Origin: Brachypodium distachyon
Lineage: Eukaryota; Streptophyta; Magnoliopsida; Poales; Poaceae
Direction of reading: 5' to 3'
Length of the DNA: 64,000 nucleotides
Assembly: GCF_000005505.3 (NCBI RefSeq)
Contig: NC_016131.3
Span: forward strand, 6,407,501 to 6,471,500
Shown: in pieces, positions 11,041 to 22,101 of the stretch
Position numbering within the stretch: position 1 is the stretch's first letter
Layout of the letters: every line of letters starts with the position of its first letter
Translations under genes and position numbers: made by a program
The notes under the pieces: model-generated
Databases searched by the model: none
The model's input: the letters and a program-made list of their open reading frames with translations, nothing else
Told to the model about the DNA's origin: nothing

Positions 11041-11724
11041 TGTCGCACCAGTGGCACCCGGGGTACCACCGATGCGCGACGCGCGGCCCCTTTTCCGGGT
11101 TCCCGGGAAGGTCTCATCCCGGGGAGCGTCTATGAGCTCCCCGGCAAGTAGCGTTGGGCCCGGGTGCCTCCCGGGGGCGACTTGCTGGGACTGGGGGTTC
11201 CCAGGCGCATGCCCCCCCCCCTCGGGCATGGGGTCCAGTGGACAGCGCCATGCGGGCGCGTAGCGGGTGCGGGACGCATGGTCCCACCAAGGCAAAGAGC
11301 AAAGCGCGTGGCTCAGTAAACGAGCCGACCGACGGGTAGTTACCCGTCCGATCCAAGGAACAGTGGTTGTCTAATCCTACCCTAGGGTCTTAGGCCCCTA
11401 GCAGCGGAGGTGGCACCCATGCACGCCACCAGCTCACCGGGAGGGGTTGCATGCCTCCCCTTTGGACACTTGTAGCTCATGCACCGTGGCACATGTGGCA
11501 TCCCCTTGTGTATAAAAGGAGGACCCATGCCAACGGTCAAGGGGGTTGGTCAGTTGGTCAGTTAGTCAGCTGGACAGTCGTTCAGTTCTACAAGTTCCCT
11601 TCGCTGGCTCGTTAGATCGAGGATCAGTTGGTTCCAGTAGACAGTGAAGCGATCCTCCCTCTTACTAGGGTTCGATCTCTGTGTTTACTGTGCTAGTCCC
11701 TGGATCGACTCAGTAGCACACACA
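11041..11724 (+). repeat. 3' LTR of element A
   Basis: It starts TGTCGCACCAGTGGCACCCG, the same start as the LTRs of element B. A TATA box (TATAAAAG) lies at 11,511-11,518. It ends in a CACACACA run at about 11,724, followed by the next element at 11,731. Only the first 45 bp and the TATA region resemble the B LTR. The rest is different, and it is 684 bp long against 871 bp. The right end is inferred from TG...CA and could be truncated. Confidence 0.65.
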
Positions 11725-11730
11725 GTTTCA

Positions 11731-14700
11731 TGATGAAATATACAGAAACAAAGGTCTAAGTACTTTATTACATCGCATCATCCAGAATTTAAATAGTACT
11801 TACAACCTCGCATAACCTCTTGGGCCAGCATAAAACAAATACTGTTTCATCATCATAAAACAAGGTTTCAAAACTACTGCAGCGGAAAAGGGTAGAACAT
11901 AAGGGCCACATTACTCTAAGGTGAGAGCATGTTGGAATGTAAGCACATGATCACGACAAACGACGAACCTCACTCATCGTCGGATCCACCTGCATTGTTA
12001 ATTGCAGCCACTACGTGGTCAATACATTTGAATGTATTGGCAAGTTCACCAGAGTTATAAAGGACCTACGAAGAACATGCATAATTTGGCTAGGTGGGGT
12101 TTGGCTATTTGCGTAAAAGCATCATTGTTCAATCCTATCATTTTTAAACAAATAGTTTTGAATTCTATTAGACACGGGGTAGAAACACCCATGCTCCTAT
12201 TAACCTAGGCACATTGAGTAGAAACATCAATGCTCCTACCCAGTTCAATCCATTCGTTTTATTAGAAAATTGGAATGAGTGAGACTTTCCTTACAGCCCC
12301 AATATCCAGTTGCTCATAATTGTCCGTAACCGGGGACACGGCTAAGTACTTAGTTTGACACTTTCAAGAGGTGGTACACTTTACCCACAAGAAATCGACG
12401 TGTTAATCCCTTGCTGTCCTCAGGATAGAGTAGCAACGGCATCGACTACAGGAATTTTCAGAACATAATTCCCCAGACCAGCTGAGGGACGCGCCCCCAC
12501 CTACACTGCTACATACCGATGTCACCTCGGATCCGGGTTCATATTTCTTACATCCATCCTGGCAGAGCCCATAATACCATGTGGTTGTACTGGAAACTAC
12601 TAAAAAGGAAACTAGTCCAGTCTCTAGTTATTCCGGGTGGCATCCCACATTGTGACGCAAGCGCTCCCCGAATCGCACGAGGAGACGACCATGGACGCTC
12701 CCGAATCGCACGGAGAGACGACTCAGCGGGCCCCATAGAAATGGACCTAACGTCACGACATCCGAAAACTCAAAGCAGCCCACCCAGGACGGTTCATTGA
12801 ATTACTTGTTTTGCCATACACTAGGAAAATCATATTGTAATTCAATAGTATCACATTGTATTAATACCACCCTCGTATATTATCATAGCGTAGCATTTTA
12901 CTACTACGATGGCAATTGGTGGTAAGGTCATGACAAAGCTATCATATACTAGTAGGACAGATCATAGCTAGCATAGATACAGTAATAATCCTGACAATGC
13001 AACTAATAAAATGTAGTGCATAATAAAATAATGGGATGATGATCAAAGTGAACTTGCCTTGATAGTAGTTGGTATTCAAACACTCTTCGTAATCACACAG
13101 TTCGCTCTCCGAGAAAACTATACACTCAAGCAAACATACACATACATAAACACACCATACAAGCAAAAGAATATGTATGTCATGATGCAATGCAAAACAT
13201 GTGACATGAGTTTGGTTTATTTTATTTGGATGATCTACTGATCCAAGGCATTGATAAATAAGCACATGCAATTAGGGTTTTTAAGCAAAAACAAAAACTA
13301 GGGTTTAAACCCTAAAGTGAGGTTTTATTTGCATCTGCAAAGTAATTTAATTCAAAATATTTATTTATCTGTCCCATTGGACAGAGGACAATAAAACAAA
13401 ATTTTGGGCACTGGTTCCATTCAAAAAAGAATTCTAGATAATTAGTTATGATTTAAATGGCATAAAACCCTAATCTGTAATTTGAATGTGATTCAAATAT
13501 TCAAATTTGAATTTGGACAGTGCCAAAAGATTCCACACTTCCTAAGGATTCCAAAAAGGTGTGGATCACTAAATTTGGCCAAACAAATTTAAAGTTATGA
13601 TCTTTTGAAAAGAAAGGGGCTTGTCTGCAAAAAAAAACCATTTAATTATTCCGGAGGATTAAAAATTAGATTTTCATTTTATAAAATAGGTGCCACATGG
13701 CGCGTTCTCATTGGTGCGTACCGGTTCGGTTTAAGTGGATTAATCCGATCTAATCTACACCGTTGGAGATGGATGGACGGACGGGATTGATCAAGGAGCT
13801 CACCGGCGCTAGGGTTTCGGCCGGGGTCGGAGACGAAGGCGGCGGTGACGGCACGGGGTCTCCGGCGACATGGCGGCTCGGGGACGGGCTGGGTCGACGC
13901 CGCGCAGCGCGGCGCGCTCGACGACGGGGTCGGCGCGGCTTCGGGAGGTCGAAGGGCTTGCCTAGGACGCGCGAAGACGGCGGCGTGGTCACCGGACTTC
14001 GGCGAGGACGAGCGGGCGGCGTCCGAAGGCTACAGTGCACAAGGCGAAGGACCAGCCGCGTCAAAAGGAAGCGCAAAGGGTGGAGAGAAGGAGGAAGTGC
14101 GCGGGGTCGCCTCATACCTCGTGGTTCGCCGGCGGTGACCTCGGAAAGACGGCGGCGCGAGCTAGGGTTTCGGGGCAAAATCCGGCAGCGTGGTCGCGAA
14201 ATCAAGCAGGGGAGTAGGGGGGAAAAGGAGAGGGGAGCTCGCCTTTTATGGTGACGCGCTCGGGCTGTCGCGGGGAGCACGGGGACGGCGGATCTCGGTG
14301 ATGGCGGCGGCGCGGATCACGCGCGTGACCGGCGGGGGTTTCCCCCGCGGGGAAGACGACCCCGACGGGTGGGGCCCACCTGTCGGTGGCTCACGCAGCG
14401 CGTGCGCAGCCTGGGCCGGCTCGGTTCGGGCGGCTCGGGCGGGACTGGGCCGATTCGGCCCAAAACGGTCGAGCCGGTCCGGTTTCCCCCCTTTTTTTTC
14501 TTTTAGCCCTTTTCTTTTTCTCCTTTTCTCATTTCTTTGATAACTTTTGATTTTGAACTCCAAATTGGTCCAAATAAATTCCAAATTTTTTGTAAAATCA
14601 TGTTCTAACATGATACAACTTTTGGAAGAAGTTTCCCTTCAAAATAAAATATATAAAAATACATTTGCCCTATAAATGCCTTTAGGGCCATATATCTATT

Positions 14701-14939
14701 TAAATAAAATACTTTTTCAACTCCAAATAATTATCCAAAAATTATGGGATAGCTTATATATGCATTACACCCCTTTTATGCATAAACCCTATTGGTTTGA
14801 AAATTGCAAAGCTCAAATGGGTGTAAACAAAATCTTTTAAAGCCTTTTGAGATTCAAAATTTGAATTCAAATGTGCAATTGTGGCATGATGCTTATGGAT
14901 GCAATGCACATGTAAAGTTTGAAATTTTGGGATGTTACA
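11731..14939 (-). repeat. 3' LTR of the chromovirus
   Basis: The right edge is firm: GATGTTACA at 14,931-14,939 is the reverse of TGTAACATC and abuts a polypurine tract. The left edge at 11,731 (TGATGAAATA, reverse ...TTTCATCA) is chosen as the TG/CA pair next to the end of element A and is less sure. Most of the roughly 3.2 kb is A+T-rich, but about 13,750-14,480 is strongly G+C-rich with several short overlapping ORFs that resemble nothing I know. Confidence 0.55.
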
Positions 14940-14956
14940 GACCTAACCCCCTTAAG
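14940..14956 (-). other. Polypurine tract of the chromovirus
   Basis: On -, CTTAAGGGGGTTAGGTC stands directly before the LTR start TGTAACATCC, as expected for the plus-strand primer site. Confidence 0.7.
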
Positions 14957-15010
14957 ATGAATCTCATCCTCGGGATTCGGTGTGGTTAGCAAGAGGTGTG
15001 GGTGGTTTTC

Positions 15011-15346
15011 TCAAAGATCATCTTCGCGTTCCCAAGCGGCTTCTTCTTCTATATGATGGTCCCACTGGACTTTGCAAAACTTGATGGTCTTGGATCGGGT
15101 CTGTCTCTCAGCTATGTCCAAGATTCTGATCGGTTTCTCCTCATAGGTGAGGTCACTCTGCAATTGCACTTCTTCAAGTGGAATAGTATCCCTCAGTGGT
15201 GTGTTGGCCATCTCGGGGTGACACTTCTTTAGTACCCCTAGCACTTCGTCTCGCCGGCCCTGTAAGGCCTCATCGGCTGCGCCGGCAATCACCGGGTCTC
15301 TGCCCCAGACGCCCCTACCGAACCTAAAAGGGGGACGTGGCCGCAC
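15011..15346 (-). pseudogene. Chromovirus integrase C-terminus with chromodomain (partial)
   Basis: The open frame contains LTYEEKPIRILDIAERQTRS, then KTIKFCKVQWDHHIEEEAAW and EREDDL. This is the pattern of plant chromovirus chromodomains: an aromatic-poor first strand, then KVQW, then AxWE. It lies just upstream of the polypurine tract, as the last coding part of pol should. The N-terminal 40 residues do not look like integrase, so the true junction with foreign DNA probably falls within them. In intact elements the chromodomain steers integration toward particular chromatin. Confidence 0.8.
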
Positions 15347-15376
15347 GCCCCCGGTGTCGGAGCATCGAGCGACGAC

Positions 15377-16555
15377 AAAAAGATTCGTGCGTTCTTCTAA
15401 TGGTTTGTAGTCGAGAGGTTGGTCATGTGGAATTTAAGCCAATTTTCAAAATCGGCAAACAATTTCCGTAAGTACCCTCAAAGTTACGGATAGATACTCA
15501 TCTTGGGTTACTTGAGGGATTCAGCAAGGTCATATTGGGAAGGACGTTGTGGTGTTGGCATTTGAGGTTTCGAGTAGAGTTACTGACTGCCCTTCCTACG
15601 AAGTGTCTAAACCACTTTTTACAACATGACAGCCTCTTCGATTTACATGATTTATAACATGATAGCCTCCACATTGACTTTCTCTTCCTCTTCCTCGTGT
15701 TCTTCATCCTTCTCGTCTTCCTTAAACTCCGTTAGCTACATCATTGGAAGGTATAGTATGTTCTTCCACAACGTTGGATCCCCCCTTCTCCTTTTCTTCA
15801 TCCTGATCAATACCTTGACTATCATATAAGATGGACTCAACAATCGACACCTCATCAGTGGCCAGCTGGTTCAGGTCCAATGACAAACTTTTTCAATGTG
15901 TCGGCGCAAAGAATAAATAATGCTCACGGTGGTTATAGAGAGGGGAGACGAGGCACTACTTTGTGGAGGAATGATGATAGGGGAACAAGAGAAGAGGGAT
16001 TATAGGACTAGAGGTCTTTTGACCGTTGGGATGGGGAGGGTTCAAATTTGTGACCGTTGGGGAGATGTTTTATTCTCTTGAAAATTCAATCCGTTGGAGA
16101 GAAAAGAGAAGTGCAAGTTTAGAAGGGAATCTTTTGCATTAATAGTATCATATAAGAAGAATATAATGTACCACTTGATTTCAGCGGGCAGTCATCCTTA
16201 TCTACGTGTCGAGAGATATCTTAGTCTATTTTCGCACAGCACAATAACTCTCTTACCCTCATATGCTCTAGATATCGGAGCAAATAGCAATCTAAATGCA
16301 TAGCTTTTAATATCCTAGAAACTTCCATGCTTGTATTTTAGCATGAATTTCTTTCCCAATCAATACTTGTAGGGCGCAACGTCCCCTTGGTGCCAGCCTA
16401 AGTTGATGAAGGGGAAACTAATAATGCAGCTGCCAATGGGAACAACCCTTGAGCAACTCAGCCATCAACTAGTGATGGTCTTCTAGACTTTGATATGTAT
16501 CTTTCCGAGATGGCTACAAGCCAGCCGTCAAAATCTGAACTAGAGCAGTACTTGG
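15377..16555. repeat. Decayed duplicated unit, copy 1 (related to 31,901-33,051)
   Basis: The sequence from AAAAGATTCGTGCGTTCTT to GAGCAGTACTTGG matches 31,901-33,051 nearly throughout by eye. It includes a CT-rich stretch encoding an acidic run on - and the start of the hAT-like block (MYLSEMATSQPSKSELEQYL). It stops abruptly at 16,555, where the right copy continues into the hAT dimerisation domain. No intact gene. Confidence 0.8.
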
Positions 16556-17240
16556 TTTCGAGTAGAGTTAGTGAACTACCATTCCTACCAAGTGTCTAAA
16601 CCACTTTTTTACAACATCATAGCCTCTTCGATTTACGTGTTGATCATTTACTTACAAACTTCAGCAAAGCCAACATGTAAACAAGAACAGGATGCACTTG
16701 GCTTCCAAGCTTGGGATCCTTGCATCTTGTGTTTGAATTGATGTGTGATTTCATGCGTGGTGCCACGTGCTTGTGGTTGGTACGACGCTCTAGTTTTATA
16801 GGAACTAATGTCCTCTAGAATTTTCTCCTCTTGAGAAGTTGGGGAGAATCTTCTCCGTCGTTGCTTGCATCAGCAGAAGACATGACATGTTCCTCCTCTT
16901 CTACTTGATTGCTACTTTGACTTATATTGGTGGAAGGCAAGGTTTGGTCCTCCTCCACATTGACTTTTTCTTCCTCCTTGTGTTCTTCCTCCTCCTCTTC
17001 GTTAACTTCATTAGTTACATCAGTGGAAGATATAGTATCTTCTTCCACAACTTTGGATTCCCCCTCCTTTTCTTCATACTGATCAATGCCTTGACTATCA
17101 TATAAGATGGACTCTACTATCGACCCCTCATCAGTGGCCATCTGGTTCAGGTCCAATGACATACCTTTTTCAATGTGTCAGCGCAAAGAATAAATAATGC
17201 TAATGGTGGTTATAGAGAGGAGGGAGTCGAGGTTCTACTA
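16553..17240. repeat. Decayed duplicated unit, copy 2 (partial, longer internal form)
   Basis: It begins with GGTTTCGAGTAGAGTTA, which in the other copies lies internally (about 15,565 and 32,092), so copy 2 is joined to the middle of copy 1. It keeps about 200 bp between GATTTAC and the acidic ORF that the other two copies have lost and replaced by a short filler. Copy 2 is therefore probably closest to the ancestral arrangement. Confidence 0.7.
16815..17162 (-). pseudogene. Acidic ORF of unknown function (115 codons)
   Basis: It starts MSLDLNQMATDEGSIVES and is followed by long Glu/Asp-rich runs. A shortened relative starts MSLDLNQLAIDEVSIVES at 32,412 on -. Conservation of the start and frame in two copies suggests the N-terminus of a former gene, possibly a transposon-derived transcription factor or transposase. 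I cannot name it. The product would be short, acidic and without a recognisable fold. Low confidence that it is expressed. Confidence 0.35.
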
Positions 17241-17452
17241 TAGGATGTACTGGCGTCGTCCGCCTCCACATTGACTTATGGGATGTACTTCTCCTTTAAC
17301 TTACATCCGGATTCATATCTAGTAGAAGGGCGCTCTGATGACGACACGTGGCTTCCATGCTGGTATTACGGCACGCGCAACCATTTAGGCACCGCGCGCG
17401 CGAAATTCCATTTTCTTATCATTTCTTCTCCCCTGCGAGTGGAATCCATAAT

Positions 17453-18323
17453 TGTCGTAGCCTGGGGCTTAGACACAGGGGATGCAAGGCACCCCCTTTT
17501 TGGTTCGGCAGTGGGCGTTGGGGATTGCTCCGGCGATCGCTGACGAGGCCAATGTCAAGCTTGAAGATGCACAAGACCGTTTTACCCAGGTTCGGGCCAC
17601 CCTGAGGTGTAAAACCCTACGTCCTGCTTCTGAGCTTGTATTAGCCAATTATCTAGGGTTTACAAGAGTTCGGGGGAGTCCCCGGGCGCTCTCTCCTTTC
17701 CTGCTAAGTGCTACTTACTATTTCTGGGCTAAAGCTAGTAAGAACCGAACCCTTTGACCTTTGGCGATGGTCCTCCTTTTATACTCAAGGGGATGCCACA
17801 GGTGCCTTGGTGCATGGGTGACAAGTGTTGAGCAAAGACCTTAGGCAGCTTGCCCTTCCTGCGCTGGCTTGCATGCTCGGTACGTAGCGCTGCAACTAGG
17901 GCAGTATGTGCCCTAGATTCACTGCGGGCCCGTCATTGTGGGTTGACTGGACGGGGAATCACCTTTCTGTTCGAACATTAAATGCTTGCTTGTGCCACAC
18001 TCCTCGCCCTGACCAACCCTGCGCACAGGGAGCCTGCCGGGTGGCCACGTGGCGTCAATGCTCTGCCTGCTGGGTACCGTCCCTGTTGTAGGTGCCTGCG
18101 CTCGGGAACGCCCTCCCCGGCAAGTGACCTTCCCGGGGGGCGCCCAGGCGGGAATTCTCTCGTCGCATTCCAAGGTAACCCCCGCAGCCCGGCTAGCCCT
18201 GCCGGGCTGGTGACTCGCCGGGCAGCTTGTGCGGTGCTGCCAAGGGTGCTATCCTTGCGGGGAGCAGGTGAGGCGACCCACGCGTCAAGCAGCGGTGGTA
18301 CCCCTGGTGCCACTGGAGCGACA
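17453..18323 (-). repeat. 3' LTR of element B
   Basis: 871 bp, read on - as TGTCGCTCC...CTACGACA. The outer edge abuts the target duplication ATAAT at 17,448-17,452 and the inner edge abuts the polypurine tract. It has the same length as the partner LTR at 29,765-30,635. Confidence 0.95.
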
Positions 18324-18337
18324 GTAGCCCCCGGGCG
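18324..18337 (-). other. Polypurine tract of element B
   Basis: On -, CGCCCGGGGGCTAC lies directly before the 3' LTR, identical in character to the tract of element A. Confidence 0.8.
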
Positions 18338-18616
18338 TGGGCCGGCAACGCCTGTTCCCGGGCGAAATCACCCGTGGTCGGTTGCCGAGCTACGCCTTTA
18401 TCCGACGCGTGGGTCCCGGGTCGCTTCAGGTTCCCGTTTATGCGTTACTCCAAGGACTCCGCCGTTACGGGCAGAGTGGTGGGGGCGAGATTTCCGCCCT
18501 AACCTCCCCTTAATCGCGGGTGGTTAAGGCCACGTCTTGCATTCCCCCTCTTTAAGCGTAGTTATCCCCAGTGCACCCGTAGGGTGCGGATGCGACCGTT
18601 GCTCAATGCCGGGGTA

Positions 18617-18624
18617 CTATAAAA
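18617..18624 (+). promoter_or_regulatory. TATA box of the element B antisense gene
   Basis: CTATAAAA about 106 bp before the ATG at 18,730 and on the same strand as the antisense gene, opposite to gag-pol. Position and sequence fit a plant core promoter. It lies between the polypurine tract and the ORF, so it is separate from the LTR promoter. Confidence 0.6.
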
Positions 18625-18729
18625 CCCCACCGCTGTGCTGAGGAGCAAACACTTAGCCCCCAGCCCTTCTTCCTCATCCCCATTCTTCCTTGCGCCCCTG
18701 AATCCTGCTACTCTCCGCCCACATTCCCC

Positions 18730-21700
18730 ATGGCGCCTACAGCCCCCAAGAGAGGGAAAGGCTCCAAGAGTTCTGCGGCCGACAAAGGCGAGAGGGCTCC
18801 CAAGAAGCCTCTCTCGGAGAAGGACCAGAAGAACCGGGAGTTGAGGGCCACACGGGCCTTCTTCAAGCCCGGCTACAACGGCGAGGGGCTCGACAAGATC
18901 CGGCATACCGTCGCTTCCCCGTTCAACAAGTACGGCGAGACGCTCGTCTTCCCTGCCGGCGGCGACCACCAGGACAACGACTTCCGGGTGTTCGCCCGCT
19001 TCATCCTCGCCGGGATGGTACCTCAGTACTCCCTCTTTCTCAATGCGATCATGGCGGCGTACCAGATCCGGGTTGCGCAGCTCCACCCCACCTCTCTCTT
19101 CCTTCTTGCCGTCTTCTAGTTCCTCTACGAAGGGTTTGTCGGAGTGATGCCGTCAGTGGCATTATTCCGGCACTACTTCTACCCGCGCGTCGAGCAATCA
19201 GGCACGATGTCGTCGGGGGTGGTGTTCTGGGCCCGCGATAAGATGAAGTCGGATTCATCGTGCGGACGGAGAAGAAGATCGAGAAGGAATGGCGCGCGGA
19301 TTGGTGCTGGGTTCGTGTGGAGGAACCCGACGAGTTCATCTACGCGCCCACCAAGCTGCCAGTGAGCAACGACAGTTGGCGGGACCGCTACAGCCGTGAC
19401 GCGGAGCTCCTCCCCATCGTCGAGAGGATCAAGGCCCTGCGACTAGCGGGGCTCACTAATCTTGATGTGGCGCGCACCTTCATCAGCCGGCGCATCGCGC
19501 CGCTGCAGCTGCGGTCTCGCCCCGCGTGGATGTATACGGGGTCCGGGGACACCACGCACCTCCAAAGCGCAGGCGTGACCTCGGATGCGATCCGGGCGTG
19601 GGTGAAGGGGATCACCGGCGAGGATGCCCCATTCACGGATTTTCCCCCGGGGACTCCATCCCTCCACGCCGGCGTCGCGGGGCTGCACGACATCGTCAGC
19701 AGCTACCCGCCCTGCAACGAGTGGGGGCTGATGTCCGATTCCCCTGCTCGAGCCCCACAACCTCCGCCACCCACAGCCCGTGGGAAGCGAGGGGCCGAGG
19801 AGAGCGAGGGGGAATCGGAGCTCAGCTGGCCCGACGTTGAGTCCACCGGCGACGAGGCTGGCCGCGTTGCCGGGGCCCGGACGGCCCCCCTGCAGCGGAG
19901 GAGGAGGAGGATCAGCACGACGCACCTCTGGTGTGGAGATCGAGGGCGCCAGCGGCTGCAGCCACCTCTGCAGCAGCCGCAAGCGCCATGGCGGCCTCCG
20001 TGGCAACCGGGGCTGCGGCGACTCTTCGAGGGTCCGCGGTCCCGCCCAAGCGGGGAATCTTCCGGGGCTACTCGCTTAAGCTCAACCCCCTGAAGTAAGT
20101 TGATGCTTCCCCCCCCCCCCCCCCCTTCTATCTACAAGTTTTGCGCCTGCCTTCATCCCTTCACTTCCTTGTTGATGCCTCGTAGGGACAGCACTCCGGC
20201 CGGAGCCGGCAAGAGGGGGAGGACAGACACTGCACCCGCCGCGCTAAGCAAGAAGCCGCGGACCCGGGCCAGTGCCAGTGCCAGTCAGACCGGCACGGGG
20301 GCCAGCGGCACCGCCAGCACGCTTGCCGCTGACCCGATCCTAGTGGAGGAGGAGCCCGCAGCAGGTACCGGCCCCTCCCTGATTCCATTGCGCATGCTCC
20401 TTCTGCACGTTGTCCCATAACCGTGCCATTACCTTGTCTCGCAGGCGAAATCCAGCCCGCAGCGGACAGCCCAGCAGCAGGAGCCGGGACAGAGGAGGAC
20501 AAGGCTCCCCCCACAAGCACGGCAGCCCCACAAGGTACCCGTCCGGAGCTTCGTTGCGTTCGTCGCCGGGTACCCCGGCTCAGCTTGAAGTACTCATTTT
20601 GCTCTTTGTCGCAGGCCCTATTGCGCCCACAACAAGGGCGGATGCAGCGGTGATCGACCTCACCTCTGACGTTGAGGATGCAGGGTTGAGGGAGAAGCCG
20701 GAGGCGGCTCCTGCGCCAAGCTCCGTCGTGTCGGACACAACGGCGGCGGCGCCCGCCGTCGCTACCGGGCGGAGCTCAGGGGCGCGTCCCCGGCCTTGCA
20801 GGCCGGAGGCACGGCTCCCGCAGCCGCCCAGCAGGAGACGACTCCTGCCGGGGGCGCGGCCCTCCCGCCAGACCCGCACCCCACGGGCGCGGGTGCGGTG
20901 GAAGAAGTGGCAGGGGTGCAGCATGCGGCTCCCCTGCAAGCGGACGATGCTCCCCCGGCCAGACCATGGCGGCGGGGGCCTCGTCATCATCCGCCGCCAC
21001 CTCCAGCCCAGACCTTGGCATACTTGCCGGGGGCGACTTGGGACCCAATCACCTGGGACCCAAGCATCTACGACCAGAGGCACCAATTCATCGACGCCAT
21101 CAAGGAGCAATAGCCGGCGTTCGTCACCTCGTTCAACAAGGTGAGGGAGCACCACGAGCTCGCGAAGAGCCAACTCGGCGAAGTGCGGCGAGACGTCAAG
21201 AGGGAGCGGCATGAGCTCTCTCGGCTACAGGAGGAGACGTGCCTGGCTCGGCAGGCCAAGGACGAGGCCACAACGCCGATCGTCCCCGAGGCAGAGCTCC
21301 AACGGCAACTGGAGGCCCAACGCGCCGAGCACCAGCAAGCACTGGACTCGCTGGCCGCGGAGCGGGAGAGGGCCAACAAGGAGCACGAGGAGGTGCTTGC
21401 AAAAGCTCAAGCTCGCCTCAACGAGAAGAGGGAGCTGGTCAGCAGCTACTCCTCCCAACTCCAGGCGCTGCGCACAAAGCTGGAGGAGAAGGCCAAGGCC
21501 GCGGAGGATGCGGCAGGAGAAGGAGCTCAATTCCGTCAAGGAAAAGAGCGCCCATCTCGAGTCCGAATTGTCCACCGCTCGGGGTGAGCTCCTCAAGGCA
21601 GGCGAGGACAACGTGACCAAGGCCAAGGAGATCGGGCGGCTCGCGGAACTCCTCCGCAAGGCCAAACATGCGGTGGCGCTGGCGCGCGGCAACCACGACA

Positions 21701-22101
21701 AGTTGGCGGAGCAACGACGGAGGGAGACCGAGAAGCTGTACGAGATCGCCCAGGCCGTGCGCGAGCTGCTGCCGAGGTTCGAGCTGCAGGCCGCGAAGGT
21801 GGATGGCACGGACGTCAGCACCCTGATCCCATTCTTCTCTGACATGGTGGGGAAGCTCGGGGCGCTGGACGGGGAGATAGCGTCGTGCGCCAAGGAGATC
21901 GCCGAGACGATCCTCCCCCGGGTGCACTACCACCACCCCGACTTCCCCTTCGAGACGCTGCTGGACGCGTGGTCGGACAGCGAGGACGGTCCCACCCACT
22001 CCAGGGCAGTAAGCCGGTTCGTCGACGAAGTGGTGGATCGGATGCAGAGGAAGCCGGAGCCAGAGCCACCAGCGGAAGCCCCCGGCAACCAGCCGTCTTA
22101 G
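18730..22101 (+). pseudogene. Element B antisense gene (Transposase_28-like, intron-containing)
   Basis: The protein starts MAPTAPKRGKGSK. It then has the conserved block of the 'putative gypsy type transposon' family (FFKPGYNGEGLDKIRHTV, FRVFARFILAGMVPQYSLFL, RHYFYPRVE, WCWVRVEEP, CNEWG), a low-complexity linker, a basic KKPRTRAS patch and a long Glu/Lys/Arg-rich coiled coil. It ends with VDGTDVSTLIPFFSDMVGKL and a TAG at 22,099-22,101. Three short introns keep the frame: 20,095-20,185, 20,365-20,444 and 20,535-20,614, each GT...AG. Defects are a TAG for CAG at 19,117, a 1-bp loss near 19,253, a frameshift near 19,885, a TAG at 21,111 and a frameshift near 21,520. Function unknown. A structural, gag-like or regulatory role has been suggested for such ORFs, but nothing here decides it. 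Confidence 0.8.

Larger units (their letters stand above)
1..11724 (+). mobile_element. Tat-lineage Ty3/gypsy retrotransposon, element A (5' end outside window, degenerate)
   Basis: The order on + is protease, reverse transcriptase, integrase C-terminus, a repeat-rich spacer, a long gene on the opposite strand, a polypurine tract and an LTR starting TGTCGCACC. The same layout occurs reversed in element B (17,453-30,635). An extra antisense ORF between pol and the 3' LTR is known from Tat-type elements such as RIRE2 and Grande, so the lineage follows from the layout plus the archaeal-type RNase H seen in B. Element A lacks gag and the 5' LTR because the window starts inside it. It also has an internal pol deletion near 1,699 and a copia insertion at about 5,682-8,401. 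The 3' boundary at 11,724 is the last CA before the next element and is uncertain by a few bases. Confidence 0.8.
11731..15346 (-). mobile_element. 3' end of a chromovirus (Tekay/Del-like Ty3/gypsy), truncated
   Basis: Reading on -, there is an integrase C-terminal region with a chromodomain, a polypurine tract and a long LTR starting TGTAACATCCCAAAATTTC. Everything upstream (gag, protease, RT, RNase H, integrase core) is missing past about 15,346. The chromodomain, the TGTAACAYCCC LTR start and an LTR of about 3 kb fit the Tekay/Del clade. The clade name is inference from those traits. Confidence 0.7.

Noticed and set aside
13763..14280. Basic, glycine/arginine-rich ORFs on both strands
   Set aside because: They fall inside the chromovirus LTR and overlap in opposite strands, so composition explains them.
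11731..15388. Chromovirus inserted cleanly into the LTR of element A
   Set aside because: I could not find the rest of the A LTR or a target duplication beyond 15,346. The chromovirus is truncated there, so simple nesting cannot be shown.
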